64,000 nt of DNA from Chelonoidis abingdonii (GCF_003597395.2 NC_133770.1:88331481-88395480), one strand, 5' to 3'. Positions 1-11,953 are shown, numbered from the stretch's first letter. A program made the numbers and translations. The notes: generated from the letters alone by a model not told the origin.

Positions 1-171
1 AACAGCTACCCACAGTGCACCGCTCCTTAAATCGATGGTAGCCTTGGACCATGGACGCAAGCAATCGATTTTGTGATCGCATTGTGGACGCGCAAAACCG
101 ATTTTATAACATCGGTTTTGTAATATCGGTTTAAACTACTTCGAAATAATCGTGCAGTGTAGACGTACCCT
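1..171. repeat. End fragment of a nonautonomous DNA transposon
   Basis: The segment ends in gtgtagacgtaccc, the exact reverse complement of the terminus of the larger element that starts near 54128, so both appear to share a terminal inverted repeat. AT-rich 'cgatttt/atcggtt' motifs before the terminus also resemble that element. The other end lies outside the window. No coding potential was seen. The superfamily (Harbinger or hAT) cannot be fixed without the target-site duplication. Confidence 0.6.
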
Positions 172-566
172 AAATCCCATGGATTCCCCAAGATGGGATA
201 AATCCTGGGGGATCGATAGGGGACTAGAGCCACTTGTATGAATGCCCTGTGCCTCTGCACTGGCTCTGTCCACACCCTGACAGTGACTGCTAATGGTTCA
301 GCACTGTTAGGCGCTCCTTTAGCTGTAGCTGTGCAGAGAGCCCCCCAAACCCCTTAAAGTGTAGAGAGGGGACAGGGCTGAAGAGTGTCTCAATCTGTAC
401 TACTTTGTGCTGGAGGAGAGGGGAATGTGATGTGTGTGTCCCCTGCCCCGACCGGCTCTTTTTCCTTTCTGCAGATTCCATGTGAAAATCCCTCTCAGAG
501 GTCATGGCAAGGGAGAAACAGTGACAGGTAAATCCACTTCCCTTCCATCTGTGCTCCTGTATATGC
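172..566. other. Unassigned non-coding sequence
   Basis: No gene, splice pattern or recognised repeat was found here. The small open frames have no family resemblance. Confidence 0.4.
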
Positions 567-640
567 CTAGACTTTAAGGCCAAAAGGGATCATTATGATC
601 ATCTGGTCTGACCTCTTACATAACACAGGCCAAAGAACCG
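567..640 (-). repeat. CR1 LINE 3' end fragment
   Basis: The sequence reads tagactttaaggc, then agggatcattatgatcat, then ctggtctgacct. This is the reverse complement of the usual CR1 3' terminus, so the element lies on the - strand. It is a severely 5'-truncated copy, as is typical for CR1. Confidence 0.65.
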
Positions 641-659
641 CTAAGCAACTTGGTGAGAC

Positions 660-1570
660 AACATGGGCTTCAATGTCAATAGCACGTGGACAACACCCAA
701 CTCTATCTGTCCTTCCCAATTAATGATACCACCATTGTCTACTAGCGGCAAGGGCTTCTACTCTGTCTATACAGTGCCTTGCACAGTGGGCATACCAGAT
801 TGGCTGGCCCTTAGGTACTACCGTAATAAACATGACCAATAATAAGATCAACACAGGGATGAAGAGGAACTGGCTGAAGCTAAACTCTACCGAAACTGAG
901 GTTATGTTTGTTAGCAGAGGAAAACACATCAACATTCCCACAAGTAGTCAAGTCAGTGGGCAGTATAAGAGTCCGATCTCACTCCTCGACAGTGCTACAT
1001 TTCCACATAGTTGCATCCATAATTAATATGCTCTACCATCTCTGTCTGGCCAGGATACTGCAGGCCATTCTTGTGGATGATGGCTCAGCTTTGATGATGC
1101 AACTTACTTCTCAACCAGATTGTAGCAAGGGACTCTGCATGGGCACCAGCTCTGAAAAAGGCACCTCCGGTACAGAATGTGGATGTGCTCTTCCTCAGTA
1201 ACCCAGGCTACTGCAAGCATAACAGCTCTGTCCTCTGCTCACTGCACTGGCTCGCCATAGGATACAGCTTCAGATCCAAAGCCTTCGTCCTTATTTTCAA
1301 GGCACTTAGTGGTTTGAGCCCAGGATTAGTCCCCATCCCTTCCCCAAAGGAAAATTACCTCACTGCCTAGGTCCACAACTGTCACCTCTAGCTCTGCTTC
1401 GCCGATCCAATGAAATTGTCTGCACCAAGGGAAAAGCTTGCTCTGTGCAAGATCCAGCTTTTGCTGGGACTGGTTTCGCAGGAACTGAGACTGAGAGTTA
1501 CTGTAACCCTTCTGCCAGGTGGATTCGGCTGCAACCAAGGCCAGGTTCAATATCTAGGGATTTCTCTTCA
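660..1570 (+). repeat. Degenerate L2-like LINE, C-terminal end of the reverse transcriptase ORF
   Basis: Broken frames together resemble the C-terminal part of an L2/CR1-clade ORF2. A segment near 860-905 reads like 'NWLKLNSTETEV'. A segment near 1025-1070 reads 'MLYHLCLARIL'. A segment near 1230-1320 reads 'LHWLAIGYSFRSKAFVLIFK' and continues 'ALSGLSPG', a pattern typical of the end of L2 reverse transcriptases. Frame changes and stops show it is dead. The 3' limit is approximate. Confidence 0.6.
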
Positions 1571-1574
1571 ACAG

Positions 1575-2120
1575 TACAACACAGAACCATGTTGAGCCTT
1601 GCCTCAGTAATCTGGGAAAATTACACACCATGCCTGTGTGCCTCTGAGGGGCAATACTTCCCCACTCGTAAGCACAGAGTCTGAGTGTAGAAAAGAAACT
1701 TTTACTGAATGGAGGGAAGTCATCCGACATTAATTAAGGAAAATGCCACAAGCGAGATTCATAATCCTAAAACTGTGACCAGGACACCCACCCCAGAGTG
1801 CATGGGGCAGTGCCTTCCGCCTCACGTTCTTGATTTCTACAACCAAAAATTCCTTTTCTGTGTCCCTCTCTGCTCCCTCACCATATCGCGCTCACAGTGG
1901 TTGTCCTTGGTCAGGAGGACCCAGGGGTCAGAGGTGCATCTGTGTGAGTTCACCTTCCACCCAGGGAAGAAGGCACCTTGCTAGCTCCGTGATCTGAGCA
2001 CTTGTGCTAGCTGGCCGACCTGCCAGCCATTGTTCTTGGCCACCCTGCCAGCCGCAATTCCCCATTGCCTCTCCAGCCACTTGTTCTGCTCACTGCTTCA
2101 CCAGCTCTCCAGGAACTAAA
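1575..2120. repeat. LTR-like repeat remnant, related to 29950-30700
   Basis: The block containing ggcaatacttcccc, agcacagagtctgagtgtag and a following purine-rich stretch recurs near 30030-30085 in the same orientation. The shared block looks like part of a retroviral-type LTR or its flank. No coding potential was seen and the ends are not resolved. Confidence 0.45.
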
Positions 2121-2124
2121 GACA

Positions 2125-3303
2125 GTGGATGGTGATTAAGGTAGTATGTTAAAACGCCCAAGGGGACTATGAGTGCACACCAGCAGGGTCTACATGACCA
2201 GTTAATGAGCAAAACGTTAGTGCGCTTTAGAAATCACAGCCTTGCAGTTCACATTATCCTTCTATGTAGTGGTGCCCTGAGTTACAAGTATTACTGCTGA
2301 CGAGTCAAAAACAGACCTTTTAGTTCTTCATCGTGCTGTAGTTTGCTGATGTCATTCACTCTAGGTGCAACAACAATAAAAGCCATAGGACTATTTTAGA
2401 CGTTCTCACTTGGGGGCTAATCTAACACGTTCTGTGGAGACAGCAAGCGTAGCACACAGAAATTTAACCCTACAGGATTTTCACACCTGAGTCACACCCT
2501 TCACACTCTTGTTTGATCTGCACATCCAAACAAAGTACCGCTTCAGTGCACCCAGCACAGATGTGGGTTTTTTCTCCCTGAGACCGTGTTTCACAGCAGG
2601 GAAGTGTATTTAGATAATACTGAATAATTTATGGCTGCACTGGTCCTGGACAAGCCTTAACTTGTAGTGGAGACGTATGTGAAGACATACGGATGCCTAG
2701 GCAGTCCCACCCTAGTTATTCTCTGCCACCACCCTTCCCACACACAGATGAACCTGCTTCTGCATATTCGTGATTACACCCATTTGCCTCTTGCCTGTCT
2801 GTGATCCACTTGCAAGTTGGTGTGTGCTCCTCTTTCACTACTTGATGAAGTTCTGTGGCTTCTGGTGATGCCTCTGTGATGGTGGCAGCTCTTGCCAAGC
2901 ATCTTGCCAAGACTGCAGGCATTATCTAAGAATGGACAGACACCTAGCTGAAGACCAGACCAGTTCATTTGTGTGTTTTGAATTGCTCAAAATAGGAATC
3001 AGTTTTATAAGAATGTATGTAATGTTCGGACTCTATACAATGTTTGTCCATTGCTGCATGCATTCATCTTGATGTCGGTATTCTATGCTACAAGGAAATA
3101 TATAAGTTTTGCTTTATAATTTTTTGAAAACGTTTGCTTTAAACTGCTGAACTCAGATGGGAAGAATCAAGAGTGATTCCTCCTGCCTGTCTAGAAGAAC
3201 TATCAACATCAGATGGGCCATTAAGGACCAGTGCAGTACAGGGATAGGCTGTTAACCAATCATACCTTGGAAATGCTACATGCAAGGAAGCTTGTCCTAT
3301 GGA
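2125..3303 (+). repeat. Unclassified interspersed repeat B, inverted partner of 29096-31620
   Basis: This stretch matches, in reverse complement, 29096-29935 and then 31326-31620. Landmarks are aactcagatgggaagaatca (near 3150) against the complement near 29240, and the segment near 2300-2320 with 'gtcaaaaacagacctttt' against 31380-31400. The partner carries about 1.4 kb of extra sequence between its two blocks. No open frame with a recognisable product was found, and the family is not assigned. Confidence 0.55.
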
Positions 3304-3311
3304 GTGTAGGG

Positions 3312-4226
3312 TGTAACTAACCTGGACAATTTAAGTACCCACACCCTTTCCCAATAAGTAGGGCTCTGGGTATATACTATTTCTGCAGGTGTGCAGGACC
3401 TTTTACCAGTGAAAGAGCCTTACACAGTAATATCTTATATAACTTCTATTTATTAATAATCACCAAAACCAGACTGCACACCCTACACATACAGTGCTCA
3501 CCACTCCCAATAAGACAGATGAACTTTTCTTGAAGGCCAGTCAAGATCAGGCCCATCTGTGGGGCTCGATTTTCTGTAGGGTGTCATTGGCAGAGTGTTG
3601 AGGTCTGGCAGCTCAGATCTTTGGGCCTGCGTCCTGGAGCTGGTTCCCAAAGAACTTCCTTTTGGACCCCCATTTATATAGTGAAATTTGAGTCCTGTTT
3701 AGCTATACCTTAACCAATCATTATACTAAAATTATACTAACCACTTCTAACATAGTGTAACAAAATTCTCTAACCAATCCTACCCAACCACCTTAATTAA
3801 TTTACACCTAGCAATATTAACTATGTAACAGACAGAAACAATTAAAGAACCAGACAGAGACCATACAGATAAACAATAGGGAAGTGGGGACCATAATAAC
3901 AAAACAATAAAGAAATGATGATTTCGCAACCACAACTATTGATAAGTGATTTCTTGACAGACAGGATGCTATCAAACTAAGTTTTCTTTAACCATCTTAA
4001 AATCTGTTTCTTTATCTGGTGCTAGTGGGTGCCATTAGGATGGTGTCTCCTTCTTAACAGCCTGATATTACATTGTTTTAATGTAATTTAGATGGACTGT
4101 GAAGATGTGACTTCCTGCTTCTCAGCTAATGCTGCTGCTCGGCTGCTCCTTTAATCTAGCTGCAGATGAAGGCCTTTGTCTGCAGCCATATTGTAAGGCC
4201 TAAAGCCTAAGGCCTTTATCCTTACA
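3312..4226 (-). mobile_element. Solo LTR-like element C (second copy at 60113-62165)
   Basis: On the + strand it starts tgtaac and ends ccttaca, giving TG...CA ends with a short inverted repeat. A related copy lies at 60113-62165, sharing for example ttaccagtgaaagag and the stretch around 'ggccagtcaagatcagg'. An AATAAA hexamer on the - strand favours - orientation. The right end abuts a collagen VI exon remnant directly. The left flank is a different repeat, and no target duplication is visible. Confidence 0.6.
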
Positions 4227-4688
4227 CATTCTTTAATGTTTCTTTGTCCCACTGACTTTTTTCTCCAGCAGATGTAACAATGATAGCCTTGTGTTGTCTG
4301 GAGTGGGGTGTAGTTAAGAAAATATTATCAACTGTTCACCGTATGCATGGCCAAGAGCAGCTGCTCCATTCAGCTGTTGAACAGGTCCTTGGATATGTCT
4401 TTTCATTAACTGTCTACTGTTGTAGGCGACAAAGTTTACACTGCTCCTCCCTGTGCGGGGTTTGAAACCTGGTGGAGCATGGCCCACCTTAGCCATCCCA
4501 TCACCTGTGGAAGAAATCACTGTCTCAGAGGAAATGTCAACGTTATCAAGTACTCAGGAAGTCTTTCACTTTCTCAAATTTGGCATCACTCATTTTCTGT
4601 GAGGTATCCAAAATGAAAGCAGCATCCATATATGCCAGTGGTGATCGGGATCTGCGGCATTCACAAAAGTCATCAGGTCTACATTTGT
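4227..4688 (-). pseudogene. Collagen VI (alpha-4/5/6-like) C-terminal VWA domain exon, decayed
   Basis: After a good acceptor (tttctgtttatttgcag) the - strand reads 'DKCRPDDFC', then 'AYMDAAFILDTSQKM' and 'FEKVKDFLS'. This matches the Cys-containing linker and first strand of a C-terminal von Willebrand A domain in the collagen VI alpha-5/alpha-6 group. The frame then breaks. In another frame it continues 'NVDISSETVISSTGDGMA', 'YNSRQLMKRHI' and 'VQQLNGAAALGHA', and after a further break 'KAIIVTSAGEKSQWDKETLK'. Collagen VI VWA domains assemble microfibrils in the extracellular matrix, but this copy cannot do so. It has a premature stop, at least two frameshifts and an abrupt end at an LTR (position 4226). 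The assignment to the alpha-4/5/6 group is from remembered family sequence. The exact paralogue is not resolved. Confidence 0.8.
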
Positions 4689-5650
4689 CTGCAAATAAAC
4701 AGAAAATTTGTTTGCACTTCCCTTTTGAAGTAACTGAAAGTGTGACGAGAAATGTCATCTGAGCTCTCAGTTCTGGAGAGGATGAAAGAGCCTAACCTTA
4801 AAGTATTAACAATAATCTTCTACCTCTGTGAAAGTTAATGTATAATTAAAATCAGAAAGCTAAGGGCCTGATCCTGTGAAATAATCCGCTCCTCAAAATA
4901 TGAGGCCTTTCCCTCCCATTCACTTGTTCTAGGAGACTGGTGACATTTGTGGCAATATTTACTTTGATGCAAATTTAGAGTCAGAAGCAACTTTGTAATA
5001 CATACTAATACCCTAAAACCCAATACTCTAAAAACAACAGTTATCTCAGCATTGAGAAATATGTAAGGAACTGTTCAGAGTTCTTTGTATCAAAATACAC
5101 ATTGGAATGCTACTAGAAATTATCACAGAATTGTTATTTGGGACAAACTTGTATATTTATTGAATGAGAAATAACTAAAAGGAGAAATGTCTTTGTTCAA
5201 AGAATACCACGCTGAGTGTTCCAATAAGCACTCTGGGTGCAATTTTCCATGTAGATTGCCACATTTTGATCATGCTGCACACCACACCTCCTATAGAGCT
5301 AAAGGTACTCAGTACCTTCCAGAATTACATACTAAATTCCAAAAAAATCACCACAAGGAAATCTAAAGTACCTCTTAATCAGTCTTCTTTCCAATGGAAT
5401 AAGAAGTCTTTCCACTGACAAGGTATGCACATTGAAAACTGCTGTAACATATACCTCCTAAGTTTATTCACTATAGAAAAACATTATAAAATACCACACT
5501 ATGTGTGAAGCAGGTATGTTGCCTGAGTCACACTGAGTCATGTGTGTCTGCTCTGCTGATATTTCATGCACTTTACATTTCCCAAGGACCATTCTAGGAC
5601 CAGATTTTCAGATTTGTAATCAATAAGCTTATTTTAATGTTTATCCTTAC
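4689..5650. other. Former intron of the collagen VI relic; no other feature seen
   Basis: AT-rich sequence between two exon remnants on the - strand. Nothing else is recognisable. Confidence 0.45.
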
Positions 5651-5815
5651 CAGTGAGTTTGACTGAAGTGCTGGATAAATCTGCTCAGGTTACAAAAGCT
5701 GGTGTATACCCACTTTCCATTGATGAAATGTGAACCAATAAACTTGCATTGCTCAAGAAAGGGTCTTGAGCAGGGCAAGATGGTATATTCCTCGGGTACA
5801 TGGCTGGGAGCTCTG
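5651..5815 (-). pseudogene. Collagen VI relic: exon covering the end of the preceding C-terminal VWA domain
   Basis: On the - strand there is an acceptor-like attag near 5816 and a clean donor, CTG|GTAAGG, at 5651. In the phase that joins to the 4688 exon, the text includes 'FLSNASLLVHISSMESGY', an in-frame TGA, then 'ADLSSTSVKLT', which continues into D-KCRPDDFC across the junction. The spacing and pattern fit the end of a collagen VI C-domain just before the Cys linker. Primary sequence similarity is weak and the stop codon shows it is dead. The donor phase agreement is the best support. Confidence 0.5.
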
Positions 5816-6139
5816 CTAATACACCCAGATAATGTGAGTACCATACAAGACACAAACTATCTTATTTATACAGATAAAAGCAGGGGAGCACTTAGCAAGG
5901 TAACAAAGGAAGCAGAATCTGATAAGTTTACCTGGGCTAACCATGCATATCTTATTTCCTTACTAACTATTACCAATCTTCTGTTAATGTTTCGCCATTA
6001 GCACCCTTGTTTATGCCTAATGTTTCTTTTCCTGGCACCTGTATTTCAACATTTCTTATTTCTGCTTAAAGGTACATACAACATTTCTTTAATCCATTCT
6101 TATTTTTACAATATAATTAATTCTACTTTCACATGGGTC
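5816..6139. other. Unassigned, former intron
   Basis: No exon or recognised repeat was seen. Confidence 0.4.
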
Positions 6140-7112
6140 TGTTTTTAGGACCGGCTCTGTTCAATTCATCTCCACACGACTTAGATTGTTCGGCATAGAG
6201 AAGTACACTTATTAAAGTTTGTGGACGATACCAAACTGGGGAAGGGTTGCAACTGTTGGAGGACCAGGGCCAAAAATTCAAAATATCTGGACAAATGGAG
6301 AAATGGTCCTAGGTAAACTGGATGAGTTCATAAAAGACAAATGCAAAGTTGCTCCACTTAGGAAGACAATCAGTTTTCCAACATACAAGGAATGGAAGAG
6401 ACTGCCTAGAGAGAGTATTGCAGAAAGAGATCTACGGGTCATAGTGGACCACAAGCTAATATGAGTCACAGTGTGATAACTGTTGCAAAAAACGCAAACG
6501 TGATTCTGGGATCATTAAGGTGTGTTGAAATAAGACACGAGAATCATCTTCCAAGTCCTACTCTGTGCTGGATTAGGCTCAAACTGGAGTATTGTGTCCA
6601 GTTCTGGCATCACAGTTTAAGAAAGATGTGGAGAAATTGGAGAGGCGCCGGTAGAAGGAAGCAACAAAATGATATAAAGGTCTTGACGAACATGACCTAT
6701 GAAGGAAAGGCTGAAAGAATTGGGTTTCTTTAGCTTGGAAAAGAGAAAGACTGAGAGGGGACATGATAGCAGTTTTCAGGTATCCTAAAGGGATGATATC
6801 AGGAGGAAGGATGAAAAACTTGGTCACCTTTAGCCTCTAAATAAGAACAAGAGAGCAATGGCTTAAACTGCAGCAAGGGAGATTTAGGTTGGACATTAGG
6901 AAAAAGTTCCTAACTGTCAGGGTAGTTAAACACTGGAATAAATTGCCTAGGAAGGTTGTGGAATCTCCATCTCTGGAGATATTTAAGAGTAGGTTAGATA
7001 AATGTCTATCAGGGATGGTGTAGACAGTATTTGGTCCTGCCATGAGGGCAGGGGACTGGACTCGATGACCTCTCGAGACTTCCAGTCCTAGAGTCTATGA
7101 ATCTATGAATCT
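6140..7112 (+). repeat. CR1 LINE, 5'-truncated, with 3' end
   Basis: Frames recall the C-terminal CR1 reverse transcriptase. A segment near 6219-6460 has the 'KCKV', 'RDLRVIVDHKL' pattern, and one near 6580-6730 has 'LKLEYCVQFWHHSL' and 'MTYEGK'. These are followed by the usual CR1 3' UTR ('aaattgcctaggaaggttgtgg', split across 6937-6960). The element ends in repeats of atctatga near 7097-7118. It is broken by frameshifts. Confidence 0.8.
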
Positions 7113-8185
7113 ATGACCTTGATAAAATTTTGTCATCCATTCCAAAACCAGATCCTTTTAGGGGACTTTAACTCAAGAAATTCTGGATGAAATTCTAACG
7201 CAGGGGTGGACAAACTTTTTGGCCCGAGGGCCACATCTGGGAATAGAAATTGTATAGTGGGCCACGAATACTCACAAAATTGGGGTTGGGGTTGGGAGGA
7301 GGGGTGAGGCCTGTGGTTGGGGATGAGGCCAGAAATGAGGAGCTCAGGGTGTGGGCTGGGGCAGTGGAGGAGGGAGGGCTCTGGATGGGAGTGCAGGCTC
7401 TGGGGTGGGGCTGGGGATGAGGGGTTTGGGGTGCTGTAGGGTGCTCCAGGCTGAGATTGAGGGGTTTGAAAGGCAGGAGGGGGATCAGGGCTGGACAGGG
7501 GTTGGGACAACACAACATTGAGATTACAGCCCTTTTCGACCAGAAGAGAAAAGATTTTCTGTGACTGGCAAAACCAACCACTATCCAGTCAGAAGCAGAG
7601 CTCTTTCCATCAGCTCAAAGCTGAAGTTCAAAGGAGGATCCAAGAAAACAAAAACAAATGGTGAGAGGACAAAGCAAAAGAAATCCAAACATTTGACACA
7701 CTCTAGTCATAATCCACCCTACTTCTAGCTCTCCCTGACAAACATCCTATCCTGGGGGAAATAGCTGATATATCACCAGTTACTTCAGCTTTACACCAGC
7801 AGGGAATTCTCCTGTACTGGGGTATCGCCCACCAGACCCATTAGTATAGCTCTCCAGCTAGTTGAATGTCTTTGAGTAGCTCAAAGTAGCCAGAAGAGGG
7901 CGGAGGGTCTGATTCTGGGAGTCTAAATCTACTAAGCAGATAGTTGGTCCATGCCAATTATCTTGCACAGCTGGGAATTAACACAGTGAACTATTCAGCA
8001 CGGTATGCTCTACTTTGTAAACTTTCTCACAGGTAGATGTCAGTATAAAACATTTCCCATTGACTCAGCAAAATGTGTATATTCTGAAAGAATCATTCTC
8101 TGTGTGTGTGAGAGAGAGAGAGCCCACACCCAACACATAGGGATACTTGTATGTATGTGTATTTTTTGTATATACCTATTTCATA
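7113..8185 (+). repeat. Composite LINE/hAT repeat copy 1, inverted paralogue of 15240-18010
   Basis: It begins inside an APE endonuclease coding stretch ('FQNQILLGDFN', near 7137-7180). It is interrupted by a hAT-like MITE, then resumes the LINE near 7520 with sequence coding a 'DEISALxEEKRR-like' linker region. It continues to about 8182 (tatacctatttcatacca). The reverse complement of 16843-18010, plus 15936-16030 and 15250-15288, matches along its length. Compared with that copy it lacks about 280 bases near 7690 and about 810 bases near 8050. Confidence 0.7.
7203..7508 (+). mobile_element. hAT-like nonautonomous element nested in the LINE
   Basis: It starts caggggtggacaaacttttt, then 'ggcc...gggccacatctggg', a common sauropsid MITE opening. 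A G-rich body follows. The same element sits at the same LINE position in the inverted copy (about 17634-17945). The 3' limit is approximate. Confidence 0.55.
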
Positions 8186-8620
8186 CCATTACTTGGACTC
8201 ACTTAAAGTCTCTCTATTTGTAGTTAACAAACTTGTTTTATTGAATCCAGTGTTTTAAATTGAAGTGTCTGAGAAATGCCATTTGAGTATATTATTTATA
8301 TTAAAGCAATAACGGACTATATATAAATTTGGACTGTGCAGGAGAGGGCTGTGCAGTACAAGATATACATTTCTGCGGGGAAAATATAAGACTGAGGGTT
8401 TGTTGCGGTCACCCTGAAGTATAACCCAGGCTGGTAAGAGCCAAGGTTTGGCTGGCTGGCTACAGCACACGCAGCTGTGAGTGGCTTGCGTGCTGGAGGC
8501 TGTTTGTGAGCAGTCCAGGCTGGGGGCTATAGCAATAAAACATTGCAAATGGCACTCCAGGTTAGAGGGCAGAGGTGACACAGCTACTCAATCTGGATTG
8601 TAACCCGGGTATGTCACGGA
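8186..8620. repeat. LTR-like remnant
   Basis: The text from acaaacttgttttattgaat to 'aatctggattgtaacccgg' near 8600 resembles the 3' half of a retroviral-type LTR. It ends near tatgtca. No partner was seen in the window, and the assignment is by recognition only. Confidence 0.35.
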
Positions 8621-10622
8621 CTCAGAGAACAAAATTCATCAGCAGTTTGAGGAAGTGAGGCACCACTGGAATGTGTAGGGTCAGGGAGTGTAGCCCTGTC
8701 TGCGTCCCTGTCTGAGAGATTAGAAAAAAGAAAAAGTAAGGGGAGAGAGAACAACACAGGATAACAATATGACAGAAAGATATAAGAGAAAAAAAAGATA
8801 CAAAAGAAGGCTACATTCCACTTTGGAACTGGTAATAGTAACATTCCAGGAGATTAGCTATACGGGGCTTTAAGAATATTAAAGACGAATGATGCAAAGG
8901 ATCGAGGATGCTAACAAACCAAGAAGCAAGTCGGAAACACGGAAGAAAAGGCCAAGAAAATATAAGCTGAAAACATTCATACAATGGGAATCAGTGATAC
9001 ACTGGGCCATAAACTTAAAAGACTTGTGGAAACTAAACTAAAAGAACCATATATCCTACTTTTTGGTTCAGTGCATGATCCTACCAACTCCAATACATCT
9101 GAAACTGCAAATATATGCAGACTGTGAGGACAACAAACTCTTAAGTGTTAATAGTTGTCAAGGCTAGCATTCAATGTGAAGAAATTCATGATTAAAGGAA
9201 GAATACTGGTTTCTCACCCCTGCTGTGGACGCAGCAATTTCAGGGCCTTGGGTGTATCACAACACATGCCAATCACTCTGACCAGTTAAAGAGAAGCACT
9301 GATACCCCTTTCTGATCACATCCTCAATCCCCTTTATCCCACTGAAGAGGACTCAATGCAGGGCCTTGAAAATTGTGAGTGTAAAAGTAGCACTCTGAGA
9401 AGGTCAATGAGAACTTCTGGGAGTGAGAGGAGAAGAAAACAGTGGGGCAGGTTTTCCCAAGGGACCTGATGATCATCTCCAAGTATATTTGTTTGCAAAG
9501 TTGCCTCAGATGCTATGTACTTCATCAGATATTGAGGAGGATGTATGAAGTTTTAAGGCCAAATCATCCTGCAAGTCTCACAAACACGTATAAAAGTTTT
9601 ACCTCTGTGGTTCTAAAATCAGTTGGACGGCTCACATGACAAAAGTTACCCTGCAGTCCTCACATGGGTCAGTGACATAATTTGCAGTTTTAGTGGTTAA
9701 AAGGCAAGTAATCTGGAGAGTTGTGCCATACATATCTTTATGGTAATGGCTTAAATTTCAGAGGTGCTGATCATCCGCATCTCCCACTGCATTGAATTTA
9801 AATGCAGATGTTCACAACCTCTCATTGGTTTCACTGGAAGTTGTTAGGTGCACCGGGAGTTCAGCTTCTGTCCCTTCATTTGCACTGTATGTTCTTATTG
9901 TAGACTTCTATGGTCCCTGGTTTCTAAGAGAGTTTAGAGAAACAGATGTAAGTAACTCAGCAAATTATCCAAACTCCTGAGTTTCTGTTTTGGCAAATTT
10001 TACAGTTTGAGATACTAGACTGAAACATTCTAATATTGTCCCAAATATTCTCTACTTAAATAAGCTCAGCTGAAGATCAAGACTGGTCACATGAGTAACG
10101 GTCCATAATCTGTATTTAAGATTGATTTACAGAAAGCAATGTAATTTACTCACTTATCTTCCCTTAAGGACAGTCAGGGCATCTTCATTATTCATATAGA
10201 CACTAGCCATTTCCAAGTACCCCATGTAGCTAATTTCCATGAAGGCTATTTTATACACAACAAAGGGAACACAGATCCCTAGAACAGCTATTGCCATATA
10301 AAAGTGTCTTCTATTTCAAAAGAGGGTTTTTTGTTTGTTTTGTAATTTGTGGCCTTTCAAAGGAAATCCAAGAAACATGTTAGAAATGATCATGCAGTTA
10401 CCGACTGATTACTAGAATCAATAGATGTTTAGCAATTCACTTTGTACATGGTACAAACAAAGCTAAAGCAGCATTGTAAAAAGGATGTACTGTGAGCAAA
10501 ATGTACTCTTTCTGAAATGAAGGCGGTTTAGTTGTCAAGCAGTTACTCTTTCCTTGCATGTACATGGCCAATAAGTCTGTAAATTGGTGATGCAATTTAA
10601 TAAATCAAGATATAGTACTTAC
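8621..10622. other. Unassigned, former intron of the collagen VI relic
   Basis: No recognised repeat or supported exon was found. A short - strand stretch at about 10155-10290 looks weakly exon-like (see findings). Confidence 0.4.
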
Positions 10623-10659
10623 AGTTGTGGTTGCGCACATAGTTAATGAGTTCATATGG
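10623..10659 (-). pseudogene. Collagen VI relic: 37-nt linker exon
   Basis: On the - strand an acceptor (tttctgctctgcag) is followed by codons for 'PYELINYVRNHN' and then by a strong donor, GTAAGTA. A short 'ELI-YVR-NC' element lies in the linker between C-terminal VWA domains of collagen VI alpha-5/6 chains, so its place between the Gly-X-Y exons and the VWA exons fits the gene order. The exon itself is open, with intact splice sites. Because it is short, a chance match cannot be excluded. Confidence 0.5.
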
Positions 10660-11953
10660 CTGCAGAGCAGAAACAAAACAAAGAGAAAGAAAGGAATTCT
10701 TCATTGATGAAGTGGTTTATTTCTAAATATATATTGAATATAGAATATGCCAGAGATACATATGGAAAAAGGGTGCTTTCCCTTTGCTTCTTTAGCACCC
10801 TAGAAGAAAAGTATTGCAGATTACTAGATAATTTAAAGCTTTCAACTGCATTGATAATCATGATAATTAAAATGAGAGAATGGCTTGTAAGACAAGACAA
10901 TATAGTAGAACTTCACTGTACTATGTATTTTATCTCTTTTCATTTAATATGTATTGTTCTATTGTGGCAATTTAAGTTCCAGAATGGTGGGATCATGATA
11001 ACTGTTAGTGTGTCTGTGTGGGTGTTTTATTTAAACGGGGTCTGGGAAGAGAGAGAAGAATAAATAAATAGCATATATGGGAATCAAAGTGCTCAGCACC
11101 TTTGAAAATCAGGTGCAATGTTGCTGCCTCTAAGCATCAGTCCAATGTATCTCTGTATGACACTATTGAGGCATAAACAGTAGTAATGATTACAAACAAG
11201 AATTAGATTTGAGTGGAGTCCAGGTTTAACTTCTGAAATGAGTGACATCTCAGCTCACTTTTATTGTGATCTTTTAATTCCAGCCTGTGATTACAAACTA
11301 TCCAAAAACATCCATAAGCTGCAAACATCAAACATGGATAGAAATAATTCCAAAACCAGATATATGTTCCTATTTTTAATAAAAATATTGAAACACAGAA
11401 TGCCAAACACGTATTGTTCTTTAATTGACAATTTTCAGGAAAGGCCCAAGGTCCAAATGAAAAAGTGCAACTATATTTTAAGTACAATTAGGTATTTAAA
11501 TAGATGCGTAAATTGGCATGAAAAATTAGATTTGGGAATCTAAATAGTTATTTGCACATGCAAATACCTGATTTGCCCTCTCAGCTGCAGTAGTGTGGAA
11601 ATGTAGACACACAGTTACATGCCTGGACTTTGGATCTCTTTTTTTCTGAAAATCTGACCCCTAGAATTTTAGTTCAAAGTGTTTGTAAGATAATTTGATA
11701 TACATACTAACAAAAAAACTTATTTTCATATTGCTGGCAAAAATACAGAAGTAGCATTTTCAAAGTGACATAATCAAACAGCTTACAATATACCCACCCC
11801 CAGGCCACCAAAATGCATTAATAATTTAAACTATTGAACATATACTGTATCCTGAGCCAAAAAAAAAAATCACCAATCCTCACCTTCAAATTTAAAGTGA
11901 GTAGCTTTTCATGCAAATAAAATTACATACCACCTGTTGTGGTCAATTCATAC
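10660..11953. other. Unassigned, former intron
   Basis: The + strand has an open stretch of 135 codons at 10656-11063 and one of 101 codons at 11238-11543. Both are AT-rich and lack family resemblance. No repeat was recognised. Confidence 0.4.

Noticed and set aside
10656..11063. A 135-codon open frame on the + strand
   Set aside because: AT-rich, no recognisable domain, opposite strand to the relic gene; likely chance in an intron.
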